DNA from: Trichostrongylus colubriformis
Taxonomy: Eukaryota > Nematoda > Chromadorea > Rhabditida > Trichostrongylidae
Length of the DNA stretch: 64,000 bases
NCBI GenBank assembly: GCA_963978905.1
Contig: OZ022261.1
Location: 25,665,686-25,729,685 of the forward strand
Reading direction: 5' to 3'
Shown: piece by piece, positions 1 through 10,000 of the stretch
Layout of the letters: the number at the start of each line of letters is the position of its first letter
Position numbering within the stretch: the first letter of the stretch is position 1
Translations under genes and position numbers: made by a program
Notes under the pieces: generated by a model
Told to the model about the DNA's origin: nothing
The model's database searches: none
The model's input: only the letters and a program-made list of their open reading frames with translations

Positions 1-992
1 ATTTGTGATTTCAATGGAGTTTGTCGTAGTAGACGTTGAGAGTGAGAAAACTCAAATGTACTTGTATTATAGGTGGATGTCACTCGGTACGTAAACACTT
101 CCGAACGTCAAAAGGCGAGCTACCACCCGTCTATAAAAAGAATCGTAATAGCGCTGTAAGTGAATTTATTTTAAATGAGGTTTTAAATGGCATGTTACAT
201 GCTCAAACGATAGTGCTCTATTGTACTGTCTATTAAAGTGCGTGTCGATACTGTCGAGCTAGGTCAGACACGTGAAAACGCGACGGCCCAACCCCAAGCC
301 GGCGGTCCACAACGGGACCAGCAAAGAACTTGGCGGGTGTCGTGACGCAGCTCGTATGGCGCGATGACCTAGACTGTCATTCCTTGCGCACACCTCAATC
401 TACAGGATGGTCCATGATTCGTGCAACAAATCGTGCCTAAACTCATTCCTTTTTGACTATTCATGATTCACAAGAGTTCGATATGCCATAGTTCAATACA
501 ATGCCTTTGCGATATAACCACCAATTTCCGTAGTTTATTGCTCGTGTAGCATAGGACCCAACTAAATTGCTAATCTGTGGCTTAGCAGAACCCGAATTTC
601 TCCGATCAACATTGCTCTTCGTCGGAGGTTAAACAGCTCACAGTTTAATCGGCACTTAAAAGGGAAATATTAAAAGATACTTGGAAGCTTCAGAGTTAGC
701 ACAAAGTGAAAAACACTGTGCGACACCCAGCAGGAACTTACTTGGAGGTCATTTGTTTAGCAATCGCAGCGAAAGTAATGAAAATCAAACATGTACTGCT
801 GGCTGGGTTAAATGAAGATTCAAAGTAAGTTTGCGCAAAAGCGCCAGATATTGCGCTCATTCAGAGGAAGACCACCCCATGAAAACTGTGTTGCAGTCTT
901 TGTGTGTTACCCTATATTGTGTTCTTCAATTCGTGTTCTAAAAGAGTTGCAGCTCAGGTATTTGGTGAACCTGCCACTCACGGCAAGTATTG
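1..992. other. Unassigned left-edge sequence
   Basis: No exon with recognisable protein similarity and matching splice sites was found here. The only structure seen is one copy of an about 80-bp dispersed repeat at 314-394, which recurs at 20921-21000 and inverted near 3829-3904. The short open frames in this stretch lack support. Confidence 0.4.
314..394 (+). repeat. Dispersed 80-bp repeat, copy 1
   Basis: The stretch begins GGGACCAGCAAAG and ends with a GACGCAC-like segment (TTGCGCACACC). It aligns by eye along its whole length with 20921-21000 and with the reverse complement of about 3829-3904. Shared blocks include the GACCAGCA start, a CGTG/CGTATGGCGCGATGACCT core and a final CAGTCCT-like block. 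It has no coding content and its family is unknown. Confidence 0.55.
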
Positions 993-1189
993 TGCGTTTC
1001 ACGGTTATACTACGATCAGCCCTATTTTAGCGGAATCAGTCCTGAAGGTTTCAACTCGACTCTGTATGTATGCCATTGAATTTGGCATATAAGAAAACGG
1101 TTATGAACGGGCGCTAGGGATTTATTTTTACAAGTTTTTCTTTATAACTTCGACCGTTTTACGCTATACAGCTGTAATTATCAGTTTAT

Positions 1190-2730
1190 TTACCAACTAA
1201 TAAAGACATATTAACAAAATTAGTAACAACTGTTGCTCCTTTCTTGGAAGCCACTTCCCTCAGTCGGTATGGCATGCTCTTTTAAGGTTTTTGAGAATTT
1301 CTAGTCGATGGTACTCAAACTGTCCACGATCGCACTTTTAAGCTCGTCGACGGTGTGGCAAACTGCCTGCAGTTGTCGCACAACCTGAGCACAATTATTC
1401 CCCAAAGGTTTTCCATGGATTCAGATCTGGGCTGCACGCTGGCCACTCTAGCAAGTCGACGATGTGCTGTTGGAACCATGCTGGGTCGACCTTACAGCAT
1501 GGACACTTGCATTGTCCTGCTGGAAAATCGGCTTATGACATCGCCAACGGCTCAGAAAGGCTAACAGGTTGCATTCTAAGATATTCTGGTACTCCTGCGA
1601 ATTCACTCGGCTTGAAACGAATGCCAGTTCCAGCTTCCTCTCCCAACAGTACGCTCCTTGAAGGAGCCGGAAGGGGTCCGAAACAAGAGGAAGTTGCAAA
1701 GACATGAGCACTTTGTAACGAACACTCAAGGTTAGAAGCGATGATAGGCAAAAGAACCCGGACTCAAAAGCGCGACGCTGCGGTTTGTATTCGCATCCCA
1801 TTCACATCCAACACACAGACTTTCCGAGTTGCCCGCTGTAGGAGACGTGCAGCAGGCCAACGTTAGTTGTAGCACCTGACTCCCAGCGTAGTGGAGTGCC
1901 CCTTCCCAACTACATTAACATTCCTGTAAGTACATCTAGAAACAAGAAAGAACAAAGTAGAAAGTAAAAGGAAAAAACAAATTTATAATAGAAACATCGC
2001 CTTTTGGCACCATGCCAAGGCGTCAAATTGGCGAGTTTGTGCAATGGCGGTCACTTAAACTCGTCCACACTACGTCTGTTCCACCTTAAGCCAAAATCAC
2101 CCCCTTTCGGTGTCTTTAAACCATCAGCGTACCACCACCGAAGTGACGTCGGCTGAACTGCACTGAATTTTTTCTCGAATTACGCCAGTAACATCTGTAG
2201 CCATCTGGTTTGTCCAAGTTGAAGTTCTTTCCATCAGAGAAGACCACCTTAGCACATGGAGTTACTCTGCAGTGCACAAGCTATGCTCGATTTTACAAAA
2301 GAGTCTTTCTCCAATCCGGGCGCTCCCTCGAGCAAATTCGAGACGAGCTGCCTTGTAAATTTCAGTCAGTCGTGGTGCCTTCTTGATGATCTCCCCACGA
2401 TGTTCTTATTGCGTTTTGTTGTCCTACACACCTCCGATTTTGAGACACACAGCTTCAAATCTACACGAATCTGGTTTACGTCGCGGGTGTTGTTGGAAGC
2501 TAGCTTCCAGATCTGCAGTTCATCTCTGACGGCGTTGACTAGTCTAAGGGGCATCGTAGCTTGCAGAAATTCTGCTGTAGGAGCCGACTACGCAGTGAGT
2601 TCTGCCGATTAGCTTGGCGATCCGTCGATTGCTAGATCCAGCGTGGTGGAGAACTCGGATATGAGCTTTTTTTCGGTAGATAGACGAGAACCACGTGACA
2701 TCGCGAGAAGGTATGTTCACGTACATCTAC
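1190..2730 (-). pseudogene. Tc1-family DDE transposase remnant
   Basis: Read on the minus strand, the pieces fall in family order. Near 2560-2640 is an N-terminal helix-turn-helix stretch (SSNRRIAKLIGRTHCVVGSY). At 2370-2550 is a second DNA-binding segment. Near 2170-2260 is the first catalytic region (VVFSDGKNFNLDKPDGYRCY). At 1450-1510 is the second-Asp region (IFQQDNASVHAVRST). Near 1200-1290 is a C-terminal SMPYRLREV motif. Frameshifts and stops separate them, so no intact protein can be made. Part of 1800-2000 between the first and second Asp regions does not align and may be an insertion. The element is non-autonomous and old. Confidence 0.8.
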
Positions 2731-2784
2731 GGCAATTGAATATACTCGGGTCAAACGAGAACAGTCACTTCGGAACAATAGTAA

Positions 2785-2815
2785 GGGTGGACGTATAGCA
2801 TGAAACAGTCGAAAT
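2785..2815. repeat. Right inner direct repeat of the Tc1-like element
   Basis: The GGGTGGACGTATAG..TGAAAC block here is repeated at 2958-2981, about 170 bp further out. Its reverse complement matches 1149-1169 at 18 of 21 positions across the TTCGACxGTTTxAxGCTATAC core. These are candidate transposase-binding repeats. Confidence 0.65.
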
Positions 2816-3227
2816 ATAAGAAATTTAAGAAAATATTAAGGAGTCCGAGCACCTAAATTCTTGAAAGTAGGTTGATCACGTTTTCTTATATGCCGAATCT
2901 GATGGCATACACTGCAGGATTGACCTGAGGCGTTTAGGACTGATTCCGCAAAAATAAGGGGTGGACGTATAGTGGTGAAACGCATGCATTCGAATTCACT
3001 TCATCGGTAGCGAAGCGGTTGCTTTCAGGCTGAAAATGGTTTTTGTGAATATATTGGAGACAGTCACGTGATTAAGCAGGACAACGTCACACTGAAGATA
3101 TTGGATACAAAGTGAGTTCCGTGAAATGGCACGAACAGAGTTATCAGTAGCCTCTTGGGATACGCCATGTTCTACTCCTATGAAGGAGCAGTGCTGTCTC
3201 AATGACATTGTCTTGGAATACTGGGGT

Positions 3228-3241
3228 GGGGGGGGGGGGGT
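3228..3241 (+). repeat. Poly-G tract
   Basis: A run of G interrupted only by T at its ends sits in a G/T-rich stretch (3225-3260). It is a low-complexity tract without associated coding sequence. Confidence 0.8.
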
Positions 3242-3315
3242 GGGATAGGGGATAGGGCAGATGATGTAGAAGAGCTTTCATCGCCATAAACGAGTCTCGT
3301 GCAAACTCACGGATG

Positions 3316-3688
3316 GATTAGTTGTACTTCTTCTGTATGCCAACGAGGTTGTTAGGTGGAATATCTATTTAAGGCCTAACGTTCGACCAGATCGTCTTCC
3401 TCAAAGGCCTAAACGTGGCTCAAGATTTAAGATTCTATCCACTACACCACTCTCGTGGTGGTGGACTGGGTGAGTTAAGTACTTTCGTACGGGGTTCCTC
3501 CGGCAGTTCCTCGATGTTTCGTCAGAACCGCTAGAGGGATGAGGCGTTTGGTGGTGTAGTGGATAGAATCTTAAACCTTGAGCCACGTTAAGGCCTTTGA
3601 GGAAGACGATCTGGTCGAAACGTTAGGCATTAAATAAATATTCCACCTAACAACGTCGTTGGCATAACAGAAGAAGTACAAACTAATA
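3316..3688. mobile_element. Foldback (palindromic) miniature element
   Basis: The left arm 3316-3450 is the near-perfect reverse complement of the right arm 3551-3688, around a loop of about 100 bp. Matching blocks include GTACTTCTTCTG..TATGCCAACGA, GTTAGGTGGAAT, CCAGATCGTCTTCCTCAAAGGCC and AAGATTCTATCCACTACACCAC. It encodes no convincing protein. The superfamily cannot be assigned because no clean target duplication is visible. Confidence 0.8.
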
Positions 3689-3769
3689 TCGATGCCGAGG
3701 TTCTACGAAGAGAGAAGTAGGAATTAGTCACGGAGGGATATAGTTTGAACCATCCTAGCGTGGGCGACA

Positions 3770-3832
3770 GTCACTCTAGTGAGCGTCTCCATAGTCTGAC
3801 TTCTCATCTCCATAGTCACTCTAGTGAGCGTC
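3770..3832 (+). repeat. Short direct repeat pair
   Basis: AGTCACTCTAGTGAGCGTC occurs at about 3770-3788 and again at about 3814-3832. Each copy contains the palindrome CACTCTAGTGAG. It lies next to the inverted copy of the 80-bp dispersed repeat. Confidence 0.6.
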
Positions 3833-3904
3833 AGGACTGACCAACCATGTCACCGCGCCACGCGAATTGTGCTGACACGCACACCAAGCGCCTTGCTGGT
3901 CCCT
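3829..3904 (-). repeat. Dispersed 80-bp repeat, inverted copy
   Basis: The reverse complement reads GGGACCAGCAAGGCGCTTGG, then a GTCAGCACAATTCGCGTGGC block, then TTGGTCAGTCCTGACGC. This matches the + strand copies at 314-394 and 20921-21000. Confidence 0.55.
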
Positions 3905-4160
3905 TTGACTTGCTTTAAGGGCGTGGCCACCGCCTCCACGCGTGATCTAACTGAGTTAGACAGTCCTGAAGGACAGCCCCTCTTATTCAGTATTTAAGAA
4001 AACAAATGTGTCTTAAGAAACTCGCTTGTAACATGCCTACAGTGTCTTCACAATAATGATAGAAAAAAAAATTAATTAAAAAATGGAGTGCGCCACGTAT
4101 TTGTTTTCGGCTGCTAACATCATCTCAAGGGATGTTACCCCAGCCGCTATTAGTAGGTTG

Positions 4161-4200
4161 TGCAATAAGTTCGTCCGGTTTTTTATCCTCATGTTTCACA
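4161..4200 (+). repeat. Possible solo mariner-type end
   Basis: The sequence TAGTAGGTTGTGCAATAAGTTCG resembles the TTAGGTTGT.. termini of the mariner elements at 18764 and 35587. I found no matching inverted end within 1.5 kb and no transposase fragment beside it. It may be a broken remnant or chance similarity. Confidence 0.3.
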
Positions 4201-4399
4201 CACTTACTTCGCCTTTCAGGAAAATTTATATATTTTTTATTCATTTATTTGATATGTAAAACGACATGCCTTAACCAAGGGTGGGGGGAGAGATTTTGCA
4301 AGAGGAATGCTGTAATATATGTGTTCGATTCAACTTTCTGCTCTACTTAACGGTATCGTTTGCTTTGTGGATCTTTCGATTATTCAATATTTAATATTG

Positions 4400-5050
4400 A
4401 AGATATTAGGCGATAAACAAAAATATAGATTTTTGGACAGTAGAGAAATATAGAAATACATACGAATAGGTATATACACTCTGTCGAGAGACGAGGGGGT
4501 GTTGTGACCTGCACACCTCAATAAATTTCTATGGCGAATAACAGATGAATAAGTAGAGATGGCGATGGGCAGTTTATTGATTGAAACCGACTGGTCTGAC
4601 TAATTTTCCATCCTTGTGGTTTAATTAATTTTCCAAGCGTGGAAGGGGAATCTATTGAAACCCGTAAGTAATTGTTCAACTATTCAGTCCCGTACGCAAT
4701 TACATGTGGAACCGGTGAGATGTGATCTCACCGTTGCTACAAATTGCAAGTTGATGGCTGTGGCCATTGCAACTCCTTCGCCATTATATCTTCAATACAG
4801 TTACTTGATCGATTACTGGTCTTCAAGGACATTTACAGTAATAAAAATCAACAACACGAACTCTTTGACAATCGAGTGCATTCGGCGCCATTTTTATGGG
4901 AGAGTAATTAATTAACGAAACAGTAACGAACTGACAGTAGTTCATTGAATGACCTTTACGCTGCGTTGTCCCTTAGTTGCCAATTCAAAACGAGCAAGGT
5001 GTCCTTGGATACTTCAGCTCTGACCTCTACATCCTTTTACTGCCGAACCA
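4400..5050. other. No supported feature, AT-rich stretch
   Basis: I see no gene or clear repeat here. One CCC|GTAAGTAA motif near 4660 looks like a splice donor, but its phase does not fit the downstream LACTB2-like exon and the flanking reading has no family match. Confidence 0.4.
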
Positions 5051-5061
5051 GAAACCCTGTT

Positions 5062-5135
5062 AAACAGTGACAGGGAATCGTGTGAAAAAAGAGCATTGAT
5101 TTTCTGCGGTTCCCTTCAAAAGAGAGTTGCTACTA
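5062..5135 (+). repeat. 70-bp direct repeat, copy 1
   Basis: The block GACAGGGAATCGTGTG followed by AAAAAAGAGCATTGATTTTC, with further matching sequence, recurs at 5547-5613. The second copy lies inside the palindromic element 5337-5910. The two copies are separated by the left arm of that element. Confidence 0.65.
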
Positions 5136-5336
5136 AAGTCACCGGAATGGTAAATTTGGCAGATTGTAGAATAGGGTTGCTCAGTAATATAACAGTTGAG
5201 GAAGAACAGAGATAAATTTCGAAACTCCAAGTAATAAGAGTTATAAGAGAGGCCTCCTCACTACTTTCCTTTGCCCCCCCCCCCCCCTCCCCCTTCCCCC
5301 CGCAAACTGAGCTGGCCGCGAACATTGTCCCGCCCC

Positions 5337-5910
5337 TGAAGGAATCGTCCGCGGAAAAATGAGTTTTTTTTTTGTTGCCCATATATTTTTGTTGTATTTG
5401 CCTAATAAGGGCTGCATGCAAAGTTCCACGCGAAAAAGTGAGAATTCGGCTAAGATACAGCTCCCTAAATCCTTGACCGGGCGGGCGAGGCCTCCGAGTA
5501 AAAGCCCCGTCACATTGCCCGCTACGGTTGGGAACGAAGAATTGTCACTGACAGGGAATCGTGTGAAAAAAAGAGCATTGATTTTCTACGGTTCCCTTCA
5601 AAAGAGAGTTGCTAGTGGTGCAGGATAGGGGTGGCGTACCAGTTGAGTTCTGAAGCGACTGCGCCCAGAATAGAATGTGACTGTTTACGTAACTTTCTGT
5701 TCCTACAATATGCGCCTCCGATCGCAGCGGAGGACGGGGTGGGCACTTGCTCGGAGGCCCCGCCCGCTCGGCCGAGGCCGTGTAGTGCTGTATCTTAGCC
5801 GAATTCTCACACTTTCGCTTGAAACTTTGCATGTCGCTCAGATTAGACAAATACAACATAAATATATGGATAACAGAAAAAGTCATTTCTCCGTAGACGA
5901 TTCCTTCGAG
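5337..5910. mobile_element. Palindromic TTAA-family element, diverged copy
   Basis: This belongs to the same family as 11201-11633 and 29114-29545. The left arm starts GGAATCGTCCGCGG and continues through a CATATATTTTTGTTGTATTTG block. The right arm (about 5690-5910) is its inverted partner, ending GTAGACGATTCCTT. The terminal TTAA bases are mutated. The centre carries an extra segment (about 5541-5680) including the second copy of the 70-bp repeat, so this copy is longer than the usual 433 bp. Confidence 0.65.
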
Positions 5911-6214
5911 GCAACTCCCAGGCAGATGCGTGGCACCGTGACTTGCACTGCTGCGAGATCGTGATAAGACCCCAAGCCGCGTTTTTTCGATGGCAGTTTT
6001 TTTTTTCGACGGACTTTTTAGGATGGAAGCCATGGAACACTAGCTCCATGATTCATAAGGGGAAGTGACCTGTGCTACATAACTGCACTTTTTTCCTGTG
6101 ATGAATCTGAAAAGGACTCGGTTTAGCTTAGCGGTTTAGCTGAGCTGAGGACTTTGTATGTGAACAGGTTGTTGAACAATTACTCCTGAAATAGAGCGCA
6201 GGGCACAGCAGTCA

Positions 6215-6812
6215 CAAGGGCACTCCCAGGTGTCGAGGAGAATAACCGCTTCAGTATGATCCCTCCTCCTCCTTTACGGGCACTGAATATAACCCCCTTT
6301 TTACCTCTACGATATCGAGGGTGTGTGCAGATATGACAGCTAATCGCTTGGCCGCCCGCGGCGAGCGGCTTGGCGGGTGCAAGTGCCAGTGACAGGGCAT
6401 GGCAGCCTTCAAGCGAGGCAATGTGGCATGAGTGGAAGCGCAGACGTGACGCAGTCACGCTCGGCCGGCTCTCAAGGGCAATCGAAACGGCTAGTAGTAC
6501 TGGTGGCGCCGCGAGTGAAACGCCGCGAAGCGATTCGCTGCCATATCTGCACACACCCCGATATCAGTAACTGTTGCGGGATTGTATGTGTTTCATTGCT
6601 ATGAATTCTCGCTTGGAGCAAAAAGATATTTATTTCACAGTTGCTCATACGAGTTCGCTGCGAAATACCTTTCGCTTCACATCTGCTTGTTGGAAGTTTG
6701 GATTCTAGCGCATATTGCGAACCTCTGCAGGGACCACCTCTCCCCCTCCCGTCCAAGCGGTCTAATTCGACTCCTTGTCGAGGATTCCTCAACTCCCGGT
6801 GTACCCTGACAG
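6215..6812 (+). repeat. Dispersed repeat R2, interrupted copy
   Basis: The outer parts (6215-6317 and 6567-6812) align with a contiguous repeat at 40785-41130. Both share a CCGCTTCAG..GA block, a GTAACTGTTGCG block followed by a TGTATTTATTGCTATG-like stretch, and an AGGATTCCTCAACTCCCGGT-like end. The hAT-like miniature element 6319-6558 splits this copy. A shorter related piece is at 7915-8105. Confidence 0.65.
6319..6558. mobile_element. hAT-like miniature element, copy 1
   Basis: The terminal inverted repeats are GGGTGTGTGCAGATATGAC on the left and its near-complement ending CACACACCC on the right. The flanks are CGATATCG on the left (ending at 6317, one base off) and CGATATCA on the right, a 7 of 8 match. 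The 240-bp interior is GC-rich with no transposase. A second copy, in opposite orientation, lies at 54044-54280 with a perfect 8-bp duplication. An 8-bp duplication is typical of hAT elements; the superfamily is inferred from that alone. Confidence 0.7.
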
Positions 6813-7058
6813 CCACTTTGGAACCTAATTATGTACATTCGGCACTCACAGCCGCGTGCATTGCGCCACAAGGCGCAAACTTCGTACGAAATTCAGCGAT
6901 CCGGATAGCCATCACGACTCAAACCCAAGACGAAATCTCTCGGGATTTTGTTGATTGAATAAGCCATTGGAAAATAAGTGAAAGACAAAAAAGGAAATAG
7001 ATGGATATGCAGTAGCACCAGACAAGCAGCAAATCAAACAATGAAGCCATCATTTTAG

Positions 7059-10000
7059 AGGACATACATCCGATCATATATCAGTGCTCTATGAAGAAGA
7101 AAGTATACTATTTAGTGGTGACTGCATATTGGGTGAGGAAACTGACTAATCGTCTATACTGATGACCCACTTTTTTGGATCGATTTTCAAAAACTAATAC
7201 CTTAACTTTCAGGGGAGGGGTCCACGATATTCGAAGATCTTGGCGACTACATGGACTCCCTGAGAAGGTTGCTCCTGCTCGACTGCAAAGTTAGCCCTCA
7301 TGTTCGCGCTAATTAATTTTTCAAGCAAATATTTTCTTGTTTTTTTTTGCAAATCAGTCAAAAAATGCTTTATTTAAAAATTTTCGAAGTGTTCTCATTT
7401 CAGACTATTTGCCCGGGACACGGCCCTCTAATTACTAATCCAAAGGCGAAAATCGAGGAGTACATAGAGAGACGAGAAGAAAGAGACAGGCAAATTCTAA
7501 AGTTCCTCTGTGAAGTGAGTCGCTTATTTGATTTTGTGTATGTTCCTTTGAACATTCCGATGGATGTTCATGCGTATTGCCTGTGCTCACAACAAATACA
7601 GTATCGCATAATCCCTGTATGGAGCAGCATTTTTTGGAAGACTAAAAATTGTTCTCGAAACCCACCTCAAGCAACGACTCCAAAGATCACAATCTCTCGA
7701 GATTCCTCCTTGGTCCCCTAGCAACCCTACCATGCCTGATGATATCATCCGGTTGTGGAAGGTGTCCGAAAAGTTTTGAGGAAATCTCGTCTTTCAACTT
7801 TGAAGGCATGTGGCGCGAATGCGCCAAAGTAGAACTGCAGAACTGATATTTGAAAAAGGGCACTTCTGAGGAATCACTGCCATAGCTGGCTAATAATTTA
7901 CTTCACCGTTGTATGATCGACACGGTTGCCCGCAAGGACATACACCCGGTGTCGAGGAAAGTGCTGCTTCAATACGACCCACCCCGTACGACCCCTCCCC
8001 CTTACACATCTACATAACTTCCACGGTATCATTGACTATTGCCGATTGTACACGACCCTCTCGTCTAGGAATCCTCCACTCCGGGTGCACCGCTTCTAGG
8101 GCTCAGAATGTGTTATGGTCTTCGATGAGTGCACTGCATTCTGTCTTGACACCTAGATTGTATGATCGCTGCTCTAGAGGAAATTCGAATCAACCAACTC
8201 CTCGGAGCAAAAATCTACGTTCTTCCAACAGCAATACTGTTCTGGCCCCCGCTCTGACGGATCCTTTTCATGGTGTAAGGAAAATGGAGAGGACGTCTCC
8301 TGTGCTCCGTTCCACCATACGTGCCATTGAACGCAAAAGTCGCTACACAGGGTGTCCCAAAAATGTGGGCGCCAATGTATTGCAATATTTTGTTGGCGTC
8401 AATAGAGTGGATGGAAAATCAACCCATGCACACCTTTACCCACACCTTATGCAACAAGACACAGCAGTCATATTATAAGTTTCTCTGCCCCGACAAGGAT
8501 ACAAGCTCAAAGTCTCCCTATCACTCAATCGCCCTTGACACGCTGCTTTTTCCTTACATTCCTTCCCATATCTTTCTCAGAGCTACCTTATGTGACTCCA
8601 TACTAGGATGGCTGACTCGTCAGACCTTGTCTCTAGTTGAGGACCCTGGCAGTAGATCAATGGAATCATGTTTGGGAAATTTGACGGACGTTTCGAAATG
8701 TGATGAACTCGGAAAAATCAGGTCGGCAGCGCTTTTGTATCAATTTGGTTCTACAAACTAAAGCGCTTTGCCGCTAAACTCACCAAGTATTTTTGCGAAA
8801 AACTAGTGAGGACTGTGCTTTATTATGTCCAACAGCCAGTTCCTCATGTTCACATTCCCGCAAGCTTTACGCCGAGATTGATGGAAACCAACAGCGTGTC
8901 ATCATTGGTCCCTCAATCATTACTGGGACCCACCCTACCAGACGTTGTTGGCCACAGTGAGTTGCTCTTATCGATTCAGGACGTGGAAATTTTTTCGCTC
9001 GAACAAAAGTACGGCGAGGTGCGTGTCACCGTTAAAGCGAATGACCACCAAGTGTATTTGAAAAACTTCTGAAATCTCGAAAATACCATGAGCTTCACCC
9101 CGACAAGCATGCACCTTGATAGAAGAAGATCATGTGCTTCCACTCAGCAGCAAATGAAAGAAAAAGGATTGATACAATTGTATAGAGGAATCCGAAAAAT
9201 TACGAGTTCAGGCGCCCATAATTTTGGGACACCCTGTAGTGCAGCTAACAGGAATCATCCCACACTCCTCTAAGTCCCCAACATGAACGTCGAGTGCTAG
9301 TGGATTTGTGTCAGGTCCACACGATCGTAAGCAAACGACACTTCGGGAATTCATCATCGGTCAGGTCGAGGAATGTATATCATATGAAAATGCACAAAGG
9401 ATATTGCAGTGGCCAACAGTGCACATCAAGCCACAACTCGTCCCGAGAAATACGCCTTCGCCTATGGAATGTCTTCGTTCCTCTCGTACTTCACCAGGGC
9501 ATATGGCTGAAATGATGGATCTCCACAGGAATCTTTCGATCGACGGTGCTCCAGGATTCTGAAGGCCCGCAATACTCTCTCTGTTAGTGCTGGCCCTCAA
9601 CAAAGAATCACGAGAAGCCACTACTTTCCGCAAAAATGAGGGTGCTGAGATGGGCATACGGCGCGGCACAATCAGGAACGAGGACATCAGAGCAGTCAGG
9701 CTGACGGCTCTGGTCCAGTTGTATGGGCACGTGCTGAAAAGGTCGGCAGACCACCCAATTAGAAGGGCTGTAGAGTTCGAAGTATCCGTCATGCGACTAC
9801 GAGAAGCCGCAAAGAACAGGCAGAGGGACGTCGTCAAGACCGACTTTACGGCATTGAAGACCACGGCAGAAGATCCCCTGGATAGATGAAAGTGGCGAAA
9901 GCTGAGAACAGCGGACCCTGCGACCGCGGAGCTGACGCTAGGGACAAGAAGAAGAAGGAGCCACACCCTGTTCTGAAACGATGGCTGAAAAGTCTTGGTA

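Larger units (their letters stand above)
993..2984 (-). mobile_element. Degenerate Tc1-like transposon with IR/DR ends
   Basis: This is about 2.0 kb bounded by long imperfect inverted repeats, 993-1172 on the left and about 2790-2984 on the right. The left arm and the reverse complement of the right arm share a GCGTTTCAC end, a GCGGAATCAGTCCT block, a GGCATATAAGAAAACG block and an inner TTCGAC..GCTATAC block. Each arm carries two related short repeats about 160-170 bp apart, the IR/DR layout known in the Tc1/mariner superfamily. The interior encodes a broken Tc1-type transposase on the minus strand. A clean TA duplication could not be fixed at the ends. Confidence 0.75.

Noticed and set aside
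4630..4665. Possible upstream LACTB2-like exon ending in CCC|GTAAGTAA
   Set aside because: The exon at 7059 needs two bases (CC) before it to complete Pro-Gly-His; this donor leaves the wrong phase and the reading before it has no metallo-beta-lactamase similarity.
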